Below are positions 17,287 through 25,865 of a stretch of 64,000 nt of DNA, one piece after another. The stretch spans positions 62,001 through 126,000 of the forward strand of contig NZ_LIXI01000007.1 of NCBI RefSeq assembly GCF_001905595.1. Direction: 5' to 3'. The notes under the pieces are model-generated. The model did not search any database. It saw nothing but the letters and a program-made list of their open reading frames with translations, and was not told where the DNA came from. A program made the translations under genes and the position numbers. The stretch comes from Streptomyces sp. CB00316. Its GTDB lineage: Bacteria; Actinomycetota; Actinomycetes; Streptomycetales; Streptomycetaceae. Position 1 is the stretch's first letter. Each line of letters begins with the position of its first letter.

Positions 17287-18360
17287 CTACTTGACGGCGT
17301 CCAGCGCCGGGTAGTCGGTGTACCCCTCGGCGTCGCCGCCGAAGAAGGACGACGGGTCGGGGGTGTTGAACGGGCCCCCGGCCTTGAGCCGGGCGGGCAG
17401 GTCCGGGTTGGCGAGGAAGAGCACGCCGTACGAGATCAGGTCGGCTATCCCGTCGTCGATCACGGTGTGGGCGTCCGGCCCGGTCGGCCCGTCGGAGTGC
17501 ACGTTGATCAGAACGGTGCCGGTGAACACCTTCCGCAGCGTGAGGGTCAGCTCGCGGATCGGGGCGCCCTCCAGGATGTGCAGGTAGGCGAGGCCGAGCG
17601 GCTCGATCTCCTGGACCAGCGCGGTGTAGACGGCGTCCGGGGCGGGCTCGTCGATGTCGTTGTAGACGTTCGAGGGCGAGATGCGCAGCCCGGTGCGCAC
17701 CGCGCCGATCTCGGCCGCGACCGCCTTGACGACCTCCACGGCGAACCGGATGCGGCCGGTCTCCGAGCCGCCCCACGCGTCGGTGCGCAGGTTGGTGTTG
17801 GGCGCGAGGAACTGGTGGATGAGGTAGCCGTTGGCGCCGTGCAGCTCCACGCCGTCGAACCCGGCCTCGATGGCGTTGCGGGAGGCGGAGACGAAGTCGG
17901 CGATGGTCTGCCGGATCTCGGCGTCGGTCAGCTCGTGCGGCTCCACGAAGTCCTTGAGTCCCTCGTGGGTGTAGACCTGCCCCTCGGCCTTGACCGGCGA
18001 GGGGCCGACCGGGACCAGGCCGTCGGGGAGCAGGACCGGGTGGCCGATGCGGCCCGCGTGCATGATCTGGGCGAAGATCCGGCCACCTTCGGCGTGCACC
18101 GCGTCGGTGACCTTGCGCCAGGAGGCGACCTGCTCGGCGCTGTGCAGCCCCGGCGTGAAGGGGTAGCCCTGGCCTACGACGGAGGGCTGGATGCCCTCGG
18201 TGATGACGAGGCCGGCCGAGGCGCGCTGGGCGTAGTAGGCGGCCGTGAGCTCGGTGGCCGTACCGCCCTCGCCGGCCCGGCTCCGGGTCATCGGGGCCAT
18301 CACTATGCGGTTGGCCAGCGGGGTGCCGGACAGGTCGATCGGGTCGAATGCGGTGGTCAT
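17287..18360 (-). CDS. Old Yellow Enzyme family alkene reductase
   Basis: This 357-residue FMN-dependent TIM-barrel oxidoreductase reduces activated C=C bonds, probably of toxic enones, with NAD(P)H. Family landmarks are LANRIVMAPMTRSRA at the N-terminus, the active-site ELHGANGYLIHQF (His and Asn bind the substrate carbonyl), and the FMN phosphate site near the C-terminus. ATG 18360 has GGAGAG upstream and fits family length better than ATG 18459, which lies in the operator region. It is divergent from a MarR gene whose product probably represses it. Confidence 0.93.
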   Translation of the reverse strand: MTTAFDPIDLSGTPLANRIVMAPMTRSRAGEGGTATELTAAYYAQRASAGLVITEGIQPSVVGQGYPFTPGLHSAEQVASWRKVTDAVHAEGGRIFAQIMHAGRIGHPVLLPDGLVPVGPSPVKAEGQVYTHEGLKDFVEPHELTDAEIRQTIADFVSASRNAIEAGFDGVELHGANGYLIHQFLAPNTNLRTDAWGGSETGRIRFAVEVVKAVAAEIGAVRTGLRISPSNVYNDIDEPAPDAVYTALVQEIEPLGLAYLHILEGAPIRELTLTLRKVFTGTVLINVHSDGPTGPDAHTVIDDGIADLISYGVLFLANPDLPARLKAGGPFNTPDPSSFFGGDAEGYTDYPALDAVK

Positions 18361-18408
18361 GCGGGCTCTCCAAAGAGTGTGTGGCAAGGAGTACGCAGCG
18401 AGAGGTAT

Positions 18409-18484
18409 ATGGCCGACCAACAAAGTATGTGGTCGACCAACCATCGGCGCTGACGCCACTGTAGCCCATTAATTGGCCGACCAA
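18409..18484. promoter_or_regulatory. Three copies of a TTGGCCGACCAA operator
   Basis: Copies lie at 18409-18420 (ATGGCCGACCAA), 18429-18440 (GTGGTCGACCAA) and 18473-18484 (TTGGCCGACCAA). The ideal form TTGGTCGACCAA is a perfect palindrome. Copies 1 and 2 are 20 bp apart (two helical turns). They fill the gap between the divergent ene-reductase and MarR genes, the expected place for MarR autoregulation. Confidence 0.8.
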
Positions 18485-18553
18485 GGTAAAGTGGACGAAA
18501 GGACTGCCGGGCATCATCGAAGCCCCACCGGAGCAGCACCGAGGAGCCCCGAC

Positions 18554-19060
18554 ATGAACACCGCCCCCGCCGGCACCACGGAAGCCGCCTGTACCGACGC
18601 GCTGCCCGGAGCAGCGCTCAGCGGGCCCGTGAGCCATGCCGTATCCCGGGTCGCCCGGCTGCACCGGATCGCGGCGGGGAAGCTGCTGAAGGGGCTGGGG
18701 CTCTACCCGGGCCAGGAGCTGCTGATGATGCACCTGTGGGACTCGGGGCCGGTCCGCCAGGCCGAGCTGATCAAGACCCTGGACCTGGACCCGTCCACGG
18801 TCACCAAGATGCTCCAGCGCCTCGAACAGACCGGCCATGTGCGCCGCCGCCCCGACCCGGACGACCGGCGGGCCGTGCTGGTCGAGGCGACGGACGAGAG
18901 CTGCGCGCTGCACGCGGCGGTGCGGGACGCGTGGGGCAGCCTGGAGGAGCACACGCTCGCGGGGCTGGCGAGCGATGAGCGTACGGAGCTGACGCGGCTG
19001 CTGGCGAAGGTGGAGGCGAACCTCTGCAAGGAGACGGAGGGGTGCCCGGAGCGGGGCTGA
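18554..19060 (+). CDS. MarR-family transcriptional regulator
   Basis: This 168-residue winged-helix protein has a DNA-binding core around residues 60-120 (QAELIKTLDLDPSTVTKML as recognition region, wing RRRPDPDDRRAVLV). ATG 18554 is preceded by GAGGAG at 18541-18546; an in-frame start at 18473 would sit inside an operator copy. It is divergent from the ene-reductase gene and is the likely ligand-responsive repressor of both. A small GGCCG/CGGCC hairpin follows the stop. Confidence 0.9.
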   Translation: MNTAPAGTTEAACTDALPGAALSGPVSHAVSRVARLHRIAAGKLLKGLGLYPGQELLMMHLWDSGPVRQAELIKTLDLDPSTVTKMLQRLEQTGHVRRRPDPDDRRAVLVEATDESCALHAAVRDAWGSLEEHTLAGLASDERTELTRLLAKVEANLCKETEGCPERG

Positions 19061-19087
19061 GAGGCCGGCAAGTCGGCCGGGAGCACG

Positions 19088-20146
19088 TCAGCCCAGCACG
19101 TCCAGCACCCGGTCCACATCCGCTTCCGTGTTGTAGAGGTGGCAGGAGATCCGCAGGTTCCCGGCCGGGGCCGAGACCGCGATCCCGGCCCGCGTGAGTT
19201 CGTCGTGGCGGCTGTCGAGCCCGGGCACGGAGACGATCGCCGACTCCCCCGGCACCACCTTGTGCCCCAGCTCCGTCAGCCCCGAGCGCAGCCGGGCGGC
19301 CAGCGAGGTGGCATGCGCGTACAGCGCGTCGGTGCCGATCTCCGCGAGCAGCGCGAGGGAGTGCTCGGCCCCGTGGTACGAGAGGAAGGCGGGCGGCTCG
19401 TCGAACCCCCGGGCTCCGGGGGCGACCCGCTCCAGCGGGCCGTAGTTGCTCGTCCAGGGAGCGCCGGCGGCGGCCCAGCCCGCGAAGAGCGGCGGCAGGA
19501 CGGCCTGCGCCTCCTCGGTCGCGGTGAGGAACGACGTACCCCGGGGGCAGAGCAGGAACTTGAAGCCGCCGGTGACGGTGTAGTCGTACGCCCCGGCGTC
19601 CAGCGGGGACCAGCCCGCCGACTGGGTGGCGTCCAGGAGCGTCCGGGCCCCGTGGGCGGCGGCGGCCGCGCGGACGGCGGCGAGGTCGGCGACCCGGCCG
19701 TCGGCCGACTGGACCGAGGAGAAGGCGACGAGCGCGGTGCTGGGCCGTACGGCGTCGGCGAGCTCCGCGAGCGGGACGTACCGCATACGCAGGTCGCCGC
19801 GGAGCGCGAACGGGCTGACCACGGAGGTGAACTCCCCCTCGGGTGACAGGACTTCGGCGCCCGCCGGGAGCGAGGCGGCGATCAGCCCGACATGGACGGT
19901 GACCGAGCTGCCGGTGGCGACCCTCTCCGGCCCGACCCCGGCCAGCCGGGCGAAGCCGGCCCGGGCCGCCTCCACCGCGTCGAAGCTGCCCGCGCCGATC
20001 CGGCGGCCGGCGGCGTTCTCGTCGGCGAGGGCCTTGACGGCGGCGATGGTCCGGCGGGGCAGCAGCCCCCAGCTGGAGGTGTTGAGATACGTGACCTCGG
20101 GAGCGAACTCGGCGGCGGCCACCTGGCTGAGCGGAGAGATCGTCAT
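19088..20146 (-). CDS. Class V aminotransferase-fold PLP protein
   Basis: This 352-residue protein has the class V aminotransferase/cysteine desulfurase fold. LNTSSWGLLPRRT opens the fold, LLDATQSAGWSPLD supplies the cofactor Asp, and VTGGFKFLLCPRG carries the Schiff-base lysine. It is more like isopenicillin N epimerase-type proteins than true cysteine desulfurases, since no catalytic Cys loop is evident. The substrate is unknown. It lies downstream of the DsbA-like gene on the same strand across an 87-bp gap. Confidence 0.82.
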   Translation of the reverse strand: MTISPLSQVAAAEFAPEVTYLNTSSWGLLPRRTIAAVKALADENAAGRRIGAGSFDAVEAARAGFARLAGVGPERVATGSSVTVHVGLIAASLPAGAEVLSPEGEFTSVVSPFALRGDLRMRYVPLAELADAVRPSTALVAFSSVQSADGRVADLAAVRAAAAAHGARTLLDATQSAGWSPLDAGAYDYTVTGGFKFLLCPRGTSFLTATEEAQAVLPPLFAGWAAAGAPWTSNYGPLERVAPGARGFDEPPAFLSYHGAEHSLALLAEIGTDALYAHATSLAARLRSGLTELGHKVVPGESAIVSVPGLDSRHDELTRAGIAVSAPAGNLRISCHLYNTEADVDRVLDVLG

Positions 20147-20233
20147 ACGCCCAGCCTGGAGCCCCCGCGACCTCCGGTCAATTGCCGAAGTCCGCGGGGC
20201 GCACCCAAGAAGCGCTTATGGCCGAGGCGGTGC

Positions 20234-20950
20234 TCAGCCCTTCGGAACCTCGCAGGCCCCGTCCGTGTCGCACGCCGCCGCGTCGCCGCCGACGGTGGTC
20301 GGTGTGGTGGCCGGGCGGTCCTTCCACGCCTGCTCCAGCGCCTGGACGAAGACCTCCGAGGGCTGGCCGCCGGAGATCCCGTACCGCCGGTCGAGCACGA
20401 AGAACGGCACCGCGTTGGCGCCCAGTTCGGACGCCTCCCGCTCGTCCGCCCGGACCTCGTCGGCGTACGCCTCGGGGTCGGCGAGCACCGCGCGCGCCTC
20501 GTCGGCGTCGAGCCCGGCCTCCACGGCGAGGGCGAGCAGCACCTCGTCGTCGAAGACGGACCGCTCCTCGGCGAAGTTGGCCCGGTAGGCGAGGGTCAGC
20601 AGCTCGTCCTGACGGCCGCGGGCCTTGGCCAGGTGCAGCAGCCGGTGGATGTCGAAGGTGTTGCCGTGGTCCCGGCCCTCGGTGCGGTATCCGAGCCCCT
20701 CGGCCCGCGCGTTGGCCGCGACGTTGGCCTCCATCGAGGCGGCCTCCTCGCGGGTCCGCCCGTACTTGGCGGCCAGCATGTCGATGACCTGCTCGGTCTC
20801 CCCCTTGGCCCGGCCGGGGTCGAGCTCGAAGGAGCGGTGCACGACCTCGACCTCGTCCCGGTGGGCGAACTCGGCGAGGCCCTTCTCGAAGCGGGCCTTG
20901 CCGATGTAGCACCAGGGACAAGCGATATCGGACCAGATCTCGACGCGCAT
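20234..20950 (-). CDS. DsbA-family (FrnE-like) oxidoreductase
   Basis: This 238-residue thioredoxin-fold protein has CPWC at residues 11-14 in SDIACPWCYIGKARFE and the cis-Pro region NAVPFFVLDRRYGISG. There is no signal peptide, so it is cytoplasmic, as FrnE/2-hydroxychromene-isomerase-like proteins are. The C-terminal tail has two extra cysteines (CDTDGACEVPKG). Start is ATG 20950, with GGAGAGAAGAAG upstream. It may be a disulfide oxidoreductase; a role in frenolicin-type polyketide reduction is known only for a distant relative. Confidence 0.88.
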   Translation of the reverse strand: MRVEIWSDIACPWCYIGKARFEKGLAEFAHRDEVEVVHRSFELDPGRAKGETEQVIDMLAAKYGRTREEAASMEANVAANARAEGLGYRTEGRDHGNTFDIHRLLHLAKARGRQDELLTLAYRANFAEERSVFDDEVLLALAVEAGLDADEARAVLADPEAYADEVRADEREASELGANAVPFFVLDRRYGISGGQPSEVFVQALEQAWKDRPATTPTTVGGDAAACDTDGACEVPKG

Positions 20951-21069
20951 GACTCTTCTTCTCTCCAGGGGTCGCGGGGGTCGCGGACGGGGTGCGGAGG
21001 TGTTCCTCCGCAGGACGGACCTCTGGGTCGAACATCGAACCTGACCAGGTGATTCCCCGCCCGCGTACG

Positions 21070-21687
21070 TCACCGCCCGTCGCGCAGGTCCTCCACTCCC
21101 CCGGTCAGGAACGCGATCCGGTCGAAGACCGCGCCGCACCCCTCCCCCGTGGGCGACTGCACCAGGAAACCGGCCCGGGCGGACGCCCGCTGCTCTGCCG
21201 TCCCCAGGGTGAAGAGGCGGACGAAGGTCCAGGTCTCGCCGTCGGCGGAGGCGTGGAAGGCGTAGGCGTTGCCGGTGCGGCTGAGGCGGAGCCAGTAGCT
21301 GTCCTCCTCCACCACGAAGGCGTTGGCGTCGTCGGAGTGGCCGCGGGTGACGACGCTGCACACGGTCGCCAGGCCCGAGGAGTGCTCCAGGCAGAGCTTG
21401 GCCCAGTCGCGGTCGCCGAGGTGGAGGTGGAGCGCCCCGGCGTCGCCCGCCGCGACCAGGCCGGGGCGGACGCGGGCGAGGAGGCGGAAGTCGCCGTCGC
21501 CCACCGCGCCGAGCAGCCGTGGCGCGTCGGTCGCCGGATCCAGGGCTTCACCGGACGGCGGTACGAAGAGGTCCTGGCCGGGTCCGGCCCGGCCGGTCAG
21601 GATGCCGTCGGCACGGGTCCAGCGGCCGTCGGGGCCGAAGGCGTCCAGGGCGAAGGGGAGCCCGTCCAGGCGCATGCTCAGGCTCAT
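21070..21687 (-). CDS. DUF1349 (concanavalin-like) protein
   Basis: The 205-residue protein resembles DUF1349 family members, a beta-sandwich of the concanavalin A-like fold. LHLHLGDRDWAKLCLE and GLATVCSVVTRGHSDD are typical, followed by YWLRLSRTGNAYAFHASADG. No catalytic role is established; sugar binding is plausible. ATG 21687 overlaps the stop of the aldehyde dehydrogenase gene by 4 nt, so the two are translated together. Confidence 0.78.
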   Translation of the reverse strand: MSLSMRLDGLPFALDAFGPDGRWTRADGILTGRAGPGQDLFVPPSGEALDPATDAPRLLGAVGDGDFRLLARVRPGLVAAGDAGALHLHLGDRDWAKLCLEHSSGLATVCSVVTRGHSDDANAFVVEEDSYWLRLSRTGNAYAFHASADGETWTFVRLFTLGTAEQRASARAGFLVQSPTGEGCGAVFDRIAFLTGGVEDLRDGR

Positions 21688-23204
21688 GCGCGGCGTCCGT
21701 CCACGCGGCGGGGCAGGGACAGGGGGTTGGCCTCGCGCAGTTCCGGCGGGAGGAGCGGGTCGGGGGTGCTCTGGTACGTCACCGGGCGCAGCCAGCGCTC
21801 GATGGCGGTGGCACCGACCGAGGTGGAGGGGGAGGTGGTGGCGGGGTAGGGCCCGCCGTGGTGCTGGGCGGGGGCGACGGCGACGCCGGTCGGCCAGCCG
21901 TTGACCAGGATGCGGCCGGCCAGCGGGGTGAGGGCGGCGAGGAGCCCGGCCGCCTCCGGGTCGTCGACCTGCGCCGCGGTCTGGAGGGTGGCGGTGAGGT
22001 TGCCGGGGAGCCGGGCGAGTACGGCGGCGACCTCGTCCTCGGAGTCGTAGCGCGCGATCACGGTGACCGGGCCGAAGCACTCCTCCAGCAGCGCGTCGTG
22101 CGGGCCCTCGGCGGTGAGCCTGCCCGCCGGTACGGTCAGGAATCCGGCGGAGACCGTGTGCTCGCCGCCCGCGCCGGGGGTGACGGGGGCCTCGACATCC
22201 GGGAGTCCGGCCCGTTCGCGTACGCCTGTGAGGAACGCGTCCCGCATCCGGTGGTCCAGCATCACACCCGATCCGGTGTCGCCGACCGTCTCGGTGAGGG
22301 CCTTCACCAGCCGGTCGCCCGCGTCGCCGGACGGGGCGAGGACGAAACCGGGCTTGGTGCAGAACTGGCCGACGCCCAGGGTCATCGAGGCGCCGAGCCC
22401 GGCGCCGATCTCCGCGGAACGCTCGGCGGCGGCCGCCTCGGTGACCACGACCGGGTTGAGCGAGCCGAGTTCGCCGTGGAAGGGGATGGGGACGGGGCGG
22501 GCGGCCGCCGCGTCGAACAGGGCGCGTCCACCGCGTACCGATCCGGTGAAGCCCGCCGCGCTCACCAGCGGGTGGCGGACCAGCTCGACGCCCGCGTCGA
22601 AGCCGTGGACCAGGGTCACCACGTCCTCGGGCAGGCCGGTGCGGGCGGCGGCGCGGCGGAGGACCGAGGCGCAGAGCTCGGACGTGGCCGGGTGGCCGGG
22701 GTGGACCTTGACGACGACCGGGCAGCCCGCCGCCAGGGCGCTGGCGGTGTCGCCGCCGGGGACGGAGAAGGCGAGCGGGAAGTTGCTGGCCGCGTAGACG
22801 GCGACGACCCCGAGCGGGATCTTCCAGCGGCGCAGGTCGGGCCAGGGCGGGGTGCGGGAGCCGTCCTCGTGGTCGATGCGGATGTCGAGGTAGGCGCCCT
22901 CGTCGACGACCTCCGCGAAGGCCCTCAACTGGGCCGCGGTGCGCGCGAGTTCCCCGGTGAGCCGGGCCGGGCCGAGGGCGGTCTCCGCGTCGGCGGCCTC
23001 GATGATGTGCTCGCCGGACTCCTCCAGCAGCTCCGCCGCGGCGCGCAGGAACGCGGCGCGTGCCGGGCGGTCGGCCAGGGCGTCGCGTACGGCGTGGGCC
23101 GCCCGGACCACCCGGTCGACCTCCTCGGCGGTAGCCTCCACGGCGACCTGCTCGCGCGGCTTCCCGCTGCGGGGGTCGACACTCCAGACTGGTGCTGCAC
23201 TCAC
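21684..23204 (-). CDS. NADP-dependent aldehyde dehydrogenase, 2-ketoglutarate semialdehyde type
   Basis: This 506-residue aldehyde dehydrogenase has the catalytic Cys282 (GVGQFCTKPGFV) and general-base E245 (FHGELGSLNPVV). The substitution pattern (QFCTKPG) matches alpha-ketoglutaric semialdehyde dehydrogenases, which finish the breakdown of glucarate, galactarate, arabinose or hydroxyproline. GTG 23204 has an excellent GGAGGGA site, better than ATG 23252. Neighbours fit sugar-acid use: the divergent IclR regulator and a dehydratase remnant at 27038. The specific substrate is inferred. Confidence 0.87.
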   Translation of the reverse strand: MSAAPVWSVDPRSGKPREQVAVEATAEEVDRVVRAAHAVRDALADRPARAAFLRAAAELLEESGEHIIEAADAETALGPARLTGELARTAAQLRAFAEVVDEGAYLDIRIDHEDGSRTPPWPDLRRWKIPLGVVAVYAASNFPLAFSVPGGDTASALAAGCPVVVKVHPGHPATSELCASVLRRAAARTGLPEDVVTLVHGFDAGVELVRHPLVSAAGFTGSVRGGRALFDAAAARPVPIPFHGELGSLNPVVVTEAAAAERSAEIGAGLGASMTLGVGQFCTKPGFVLAPSGDAGDRLVKALTETVGDTGSGVMLDHRMRDAFLTGVRERAGLPDVEAPVTPGAGGEHTVSAGFLTVPAGRLTAEGPHDALLEECFGPVTVIARYDSEDEVAAVLARLPGNLTATLQTAAQVDDPEAAGLLAALTPLAGRILVNGWPTGVAVAPAQHHGGPYPATTSPSTSVGATAIERWLRPVTYQSTPDPLLPPELREANPLSLPRRVDGRRA

Positions 23205-23400
23205 CGTGATTCCCTCCGGGTTCTGGCGGTCCTCGCACACGGGGCCGCACATCAGACCGCGTTCGGTATTCTGAACAGAGTTCCTGATCGTGAACGTGCT
23301 CGGACTCTATTTCCGGGCCTTCCGTGTTGGCAATCCATGGTGGCGGGCTTTTCGGGCACAGAGCCGAGGGCCGAAGAAGCCGAAGAAGGAGCGTGGGGCG
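23205..23400. promoter_or_regulatory. Divergent promoter with candidate IclR box
   Basis: This region separates the aldehyde dehydrogenase and IclR genes. TATTCTGAACAGAGTT at 23268-23283 contains the palindrome TCTG-AA-CAGA (23270-23279). A near copy (TATTTCTGAACAC) occurs at 27400-27412 upstream of the dehydratase remnant, which suggests both are read by the same IclR protein. Confidence 0.55.
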
Positions 23401-24171
23401 ATGTCGGTCGCCGAGTCCGGTGGGGCACAGGTCAAGTCCGCGGTACGGACGGTGGAGCTGCTCGAATACTTCGCGGGGCGCCCCGGCATGCACTCGCTCA
23501 CCGCCGTCCAGGAGGCCGTGGGCTACCCCAAGTCCAGCCTCTACATGCTGCTGCGCACCCTGGTGGAGCTCGGCTGGGTGGAGACGGACGCGACGGGCAC
23601 GCGGTACGGGATCGGGGTGCGGGCCCTACTGGTCGGCACGTCCTACATCGACGGCGACGAGGTCGTGGCCGCCGCCCGGCCCACCCTGGACCGGCTCTCC
23701 GACGACACCACGGAGACCATCCACCTGGCCCGGCTCGACGGGACGAACGTGGTCTACCTCGCCACCCGGCAGTCCCAGCACTACCTGCGCCCCTTCACCC
23801 GGGTCGGCCGTCGGCTGCCCGCGCACTCCACCTCGCTCGGCAAGGCCCTGCTGGCCACCCACAGCGACGAGCAGGTCCGCAAGATGCTCCCCGAGACGCT
23901 CCCCGCGCTGACGGAACACACCATCACCGACCGCGAGAAGCTCATCGGGGAGCTGCGGCTGGTCCGCGAGCAGGGCTACGCGGTGGACCGCGAGGAGAAC
24001 ACCCTCGGCCTGCGCTGCTTCGGCGTGGCCATCCCCTACCGGACGCCCGCACGCGACGCGATCAGTTGCTCGGTCCCGGTCGCCCGCCTCACCCCCGGCC
24101 ACGAGCAGACGGTGAAGGACGCCCTGCTGGACGCCCGCGACCGCCTCACCCTCGCCACGCGGAGGCTGTGA
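23401..24171 (+). CDS. IclR-family transcriptional regulator
   Basis: This 256-residue regulator has an N-terminal winged helix (residues 12-75; VELLEYFAGRPGMHSLTAVQ, YPKSSLYMLLRTLVELGWV) and a C-terminal IclR effector domain (RVGRRLPAHSTSLGKALLA, GYAVDREENTLGLRCFGV). ATG 23401 has AAGGAG 10 nt upstream. It is divergent from the aldehyde dehydrogenase gene and probably senses a sugar acid or its keto-deoxy intermediate. Confidence 0.92.
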   Translation: MSVAESGGAQVKSAVRTVELLEYFAGRPGMHSLTAVQEAVGYPKSSLYMLLRTLVELGWVETDATGTRYGIGVRALLVGTSYIDGDEVVAAARPTLDRLSDDTTETIHLARLDGTNVVYLATRQSQHYLRPFTRVGRRLPAHSTSLGKALLATHSDEQVRKMLPETLPALTEHTITDREKLIGELRLVREQGYAVDREENTLGLRCFGVAIPYRTPARDAISCSVPVARLTPGHEQTVKDALLDARDRLTLATRRL

Positions 24172-24313
24172 GCTCTACCCCGTCCCGTACCGCATCGGCC
24201 GGGTCCCGGTTGGTGGTGGCCCGAGCGTCACCGCCTGTGGGCCGCGTGAGAAATCGGTGAGAAGCGGAACAACCGGGAACGGGCGGAACGCCCCCGCTCG
24301 TCCCTCCAGCGGG
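24172..24313 (+). promoter_or_regulatory. Upstream region of the penicillin-binding protein gene
   Basis: The 142-bp gap holds two GGAAC elements at 24266 and 24280 that resemble the -35 box of cell-envelope sigma factors. No matching -10 could be fixed. No gene is seen. Confidence 0.3.
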
Positions 24314-25765
24314 ATGAACAAGACAATCAGGCGCGCTTCGGTCTTCTGCCTGCTCATGGTGCTCGCCCTGCTGGTGCGGGCGACGTGGGTGCAGGGCTAC
24401 CAGGCCAAGGCGCTCGCAGACGACGAGCACAACCGGCGGAACACCATCGCGCAGTACGCGCACCCGCTCGGGGACATCATCGTGGCCGGTTCGCCGGTCA
24501 CCGGATCGAAGGGGACCAGTGGCGGCGACCTCCGGTACAAGAGGACCTACACGCAGGGCGAGCTCTACGCGGCCGTGACGGGCTACAGCTCGCAGGCGTA
24601 CGGGGCGACCCAGCTCGAAGGCATCTACAGCGACGTGCTGGACGGCACGGACGACCGTCTGAAGAACCCGGCCGACCTGATCACCGGCAGGCAGGCCGCC
24701 CCGGGCAACGTCCTCACCACCATCGACCCGGGCGTCCAGAAAGCTGCCTACGAGGCGCTCGGCGACGACAAGGGCGCGGCCGTGGCCGTCGACCCGAAGA
24801 CCGGCCGCATCCTGGGCATGGTCTCCACGCCCTCGTACGACCCGTCGGAGATCAGCGGTACGGACGACGGCGAAGCCTGGAAGGAGCTGCTGGACGACAA
24901 GGAGAAGCCGCTGGTCAACCGGGCACTGCGGCAACCGCTGGCGCCGGGCTCCACGTTCAAGCTGGTGGTCGCGGCGGCGGCGCTGGAGAACGGTCTTCAC
25001 GGCTCCGTCGACGAGGCGACCGACAGCCCCGACCCGTACACCCTGCCCGGCACCCGTACCGTCCTGCGCAACGAGAACGCCTCCGCCCCCTGCGAGAACG
25101 CGACCCTGCGCACCGCCCTCCGCTACTCCTGCAACAACGTCTTCGCCAAGGTGGCCGCCGACCTCGGCCAGGACAAGGTGAAGAAGATGGCGGACGCGTT
25201 CGGCTTCGACACCGAGAAGCTGGACGTCCCGGTGCGGGCCGCCGAGAGCGTCTACCCGACCGGCATGGACGAGGCGCAGACGGCGCTGACCGGCATCGGC
25301 CAGTTCGAGGTCACCGCGACCCCGCTCCAGATGGCGATGGTCACCGCGGCCCTGGCCAACGGGGGTGAGCTGGCCGCGCCGCACATGGTCTCGGCGGTGA
25401 CGGACGGGGACGGCTCCGCGCTGGAGGAGACCGGCGACGGGGAGAGCGAGCGGGTCGTGAAGGAGGAGACCGCCGAGCAGCTCCGCAGCGCGATGGTGAC
25501 CGTCGTCGAGGAGGGCACCGGCACCAACGCGAAGATCGCCGGGGCCGAGGTCGGCGGAAAGACGGGGACCGCGCAGAACGGCGTGGACAACAGCAACACC
25601 CCGTACGCCTGGTTCACGTCGTACGCGAAGGACGACAGCAGCGGCAAGGAGGTCGCCGTCGCGGTGATCGTCGAGGACTCCGGCTCGGCGCGCTCCGAGG
25701 TCAGCGGTAACGGCCTGGCGGCGCCGATCGCGCAGAAGATGATGAAGGCGGCGCTGGAGCGGTGA
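24314..25765 (+). CDS. Penicillin-binding protein 2 (class B, PbpA-like)
   Basis: This 483-residue membrane-anchored peptidoglycan transpeptidase has an N-terminal helix (residues 8-26). A dimerisation domain follows, then the transpeptidase domain. Active-site motifs are SxxK at S213-T-F-K216, SxN at S272-C-N274, and KTG at 416-418. The length matches the PbpA paralogues that Streptomyces carries in addition to the FtsI-type protein, with roles in spore or septal wall synthesis. It is not part of the flanking sugar-acid genes. A weak 7-bp hairpin (25774-25797) follows. Confidence 0.93.
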   Translation: MNKTIRRASVFCLLMVLALLVRATWVQGYQAKALADDEHNRRNTIAQYAHPLGDIIVAGSPVTGSKGTSGGDLRYKRTYTQGELYAAVTGYSSQAYGATQLEGIYSDVLDGTDDRLKNPADLITGRQAAPGNVLTTIDPGVQKAAYEALGDDKGAAVAVDPKTGRILGMVSTPSYDPSEISGTDDGEAWKELLDDKEKPLVNRALRQPLAPGSTFKLVVAAAALENGLHGSVDEATDSPDPYTLPGTRTVLRNENASAPCENATLRTALRYSCNNVFAKVAADLGQDKVKKMADAFGFDTEKLDVPVRAAESVYPTGMDEAQTALTGIGQFEVTATPLQMAMVTAALANGGELAAPHMVSAVTDGDGSALEETGDGESERVVKEETAEQLRSAMVTVVEEGTGTNAKIAGAEVGGKTGTAQNGVDNSNTPYAWFTSYAKDDSSGKEVAVAVIVEDSGSARSEVSGNGLAAPIAQKMMKAALER

Positions 25766-25773
25766 GTCCGAGC

Positions 25774-25797
25774 GCCGGTGGCCGAGCGCACACCGGC
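25774..25797. terminator. Short hairpin between convergent genes
   Basis: A GCCGGTG / CACCGGC 7-bp stem with 10-nt loop lies 8 bp after the penicillin-binding protein stop. Confidence 0.5.
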
Positions 25798-25865
25798 CCC
25801 GTCGGACTACTTCACGACTTCACGCCGAGCAACTGCTTTACGGGGTCGACCCCACCCCCTCCGCC

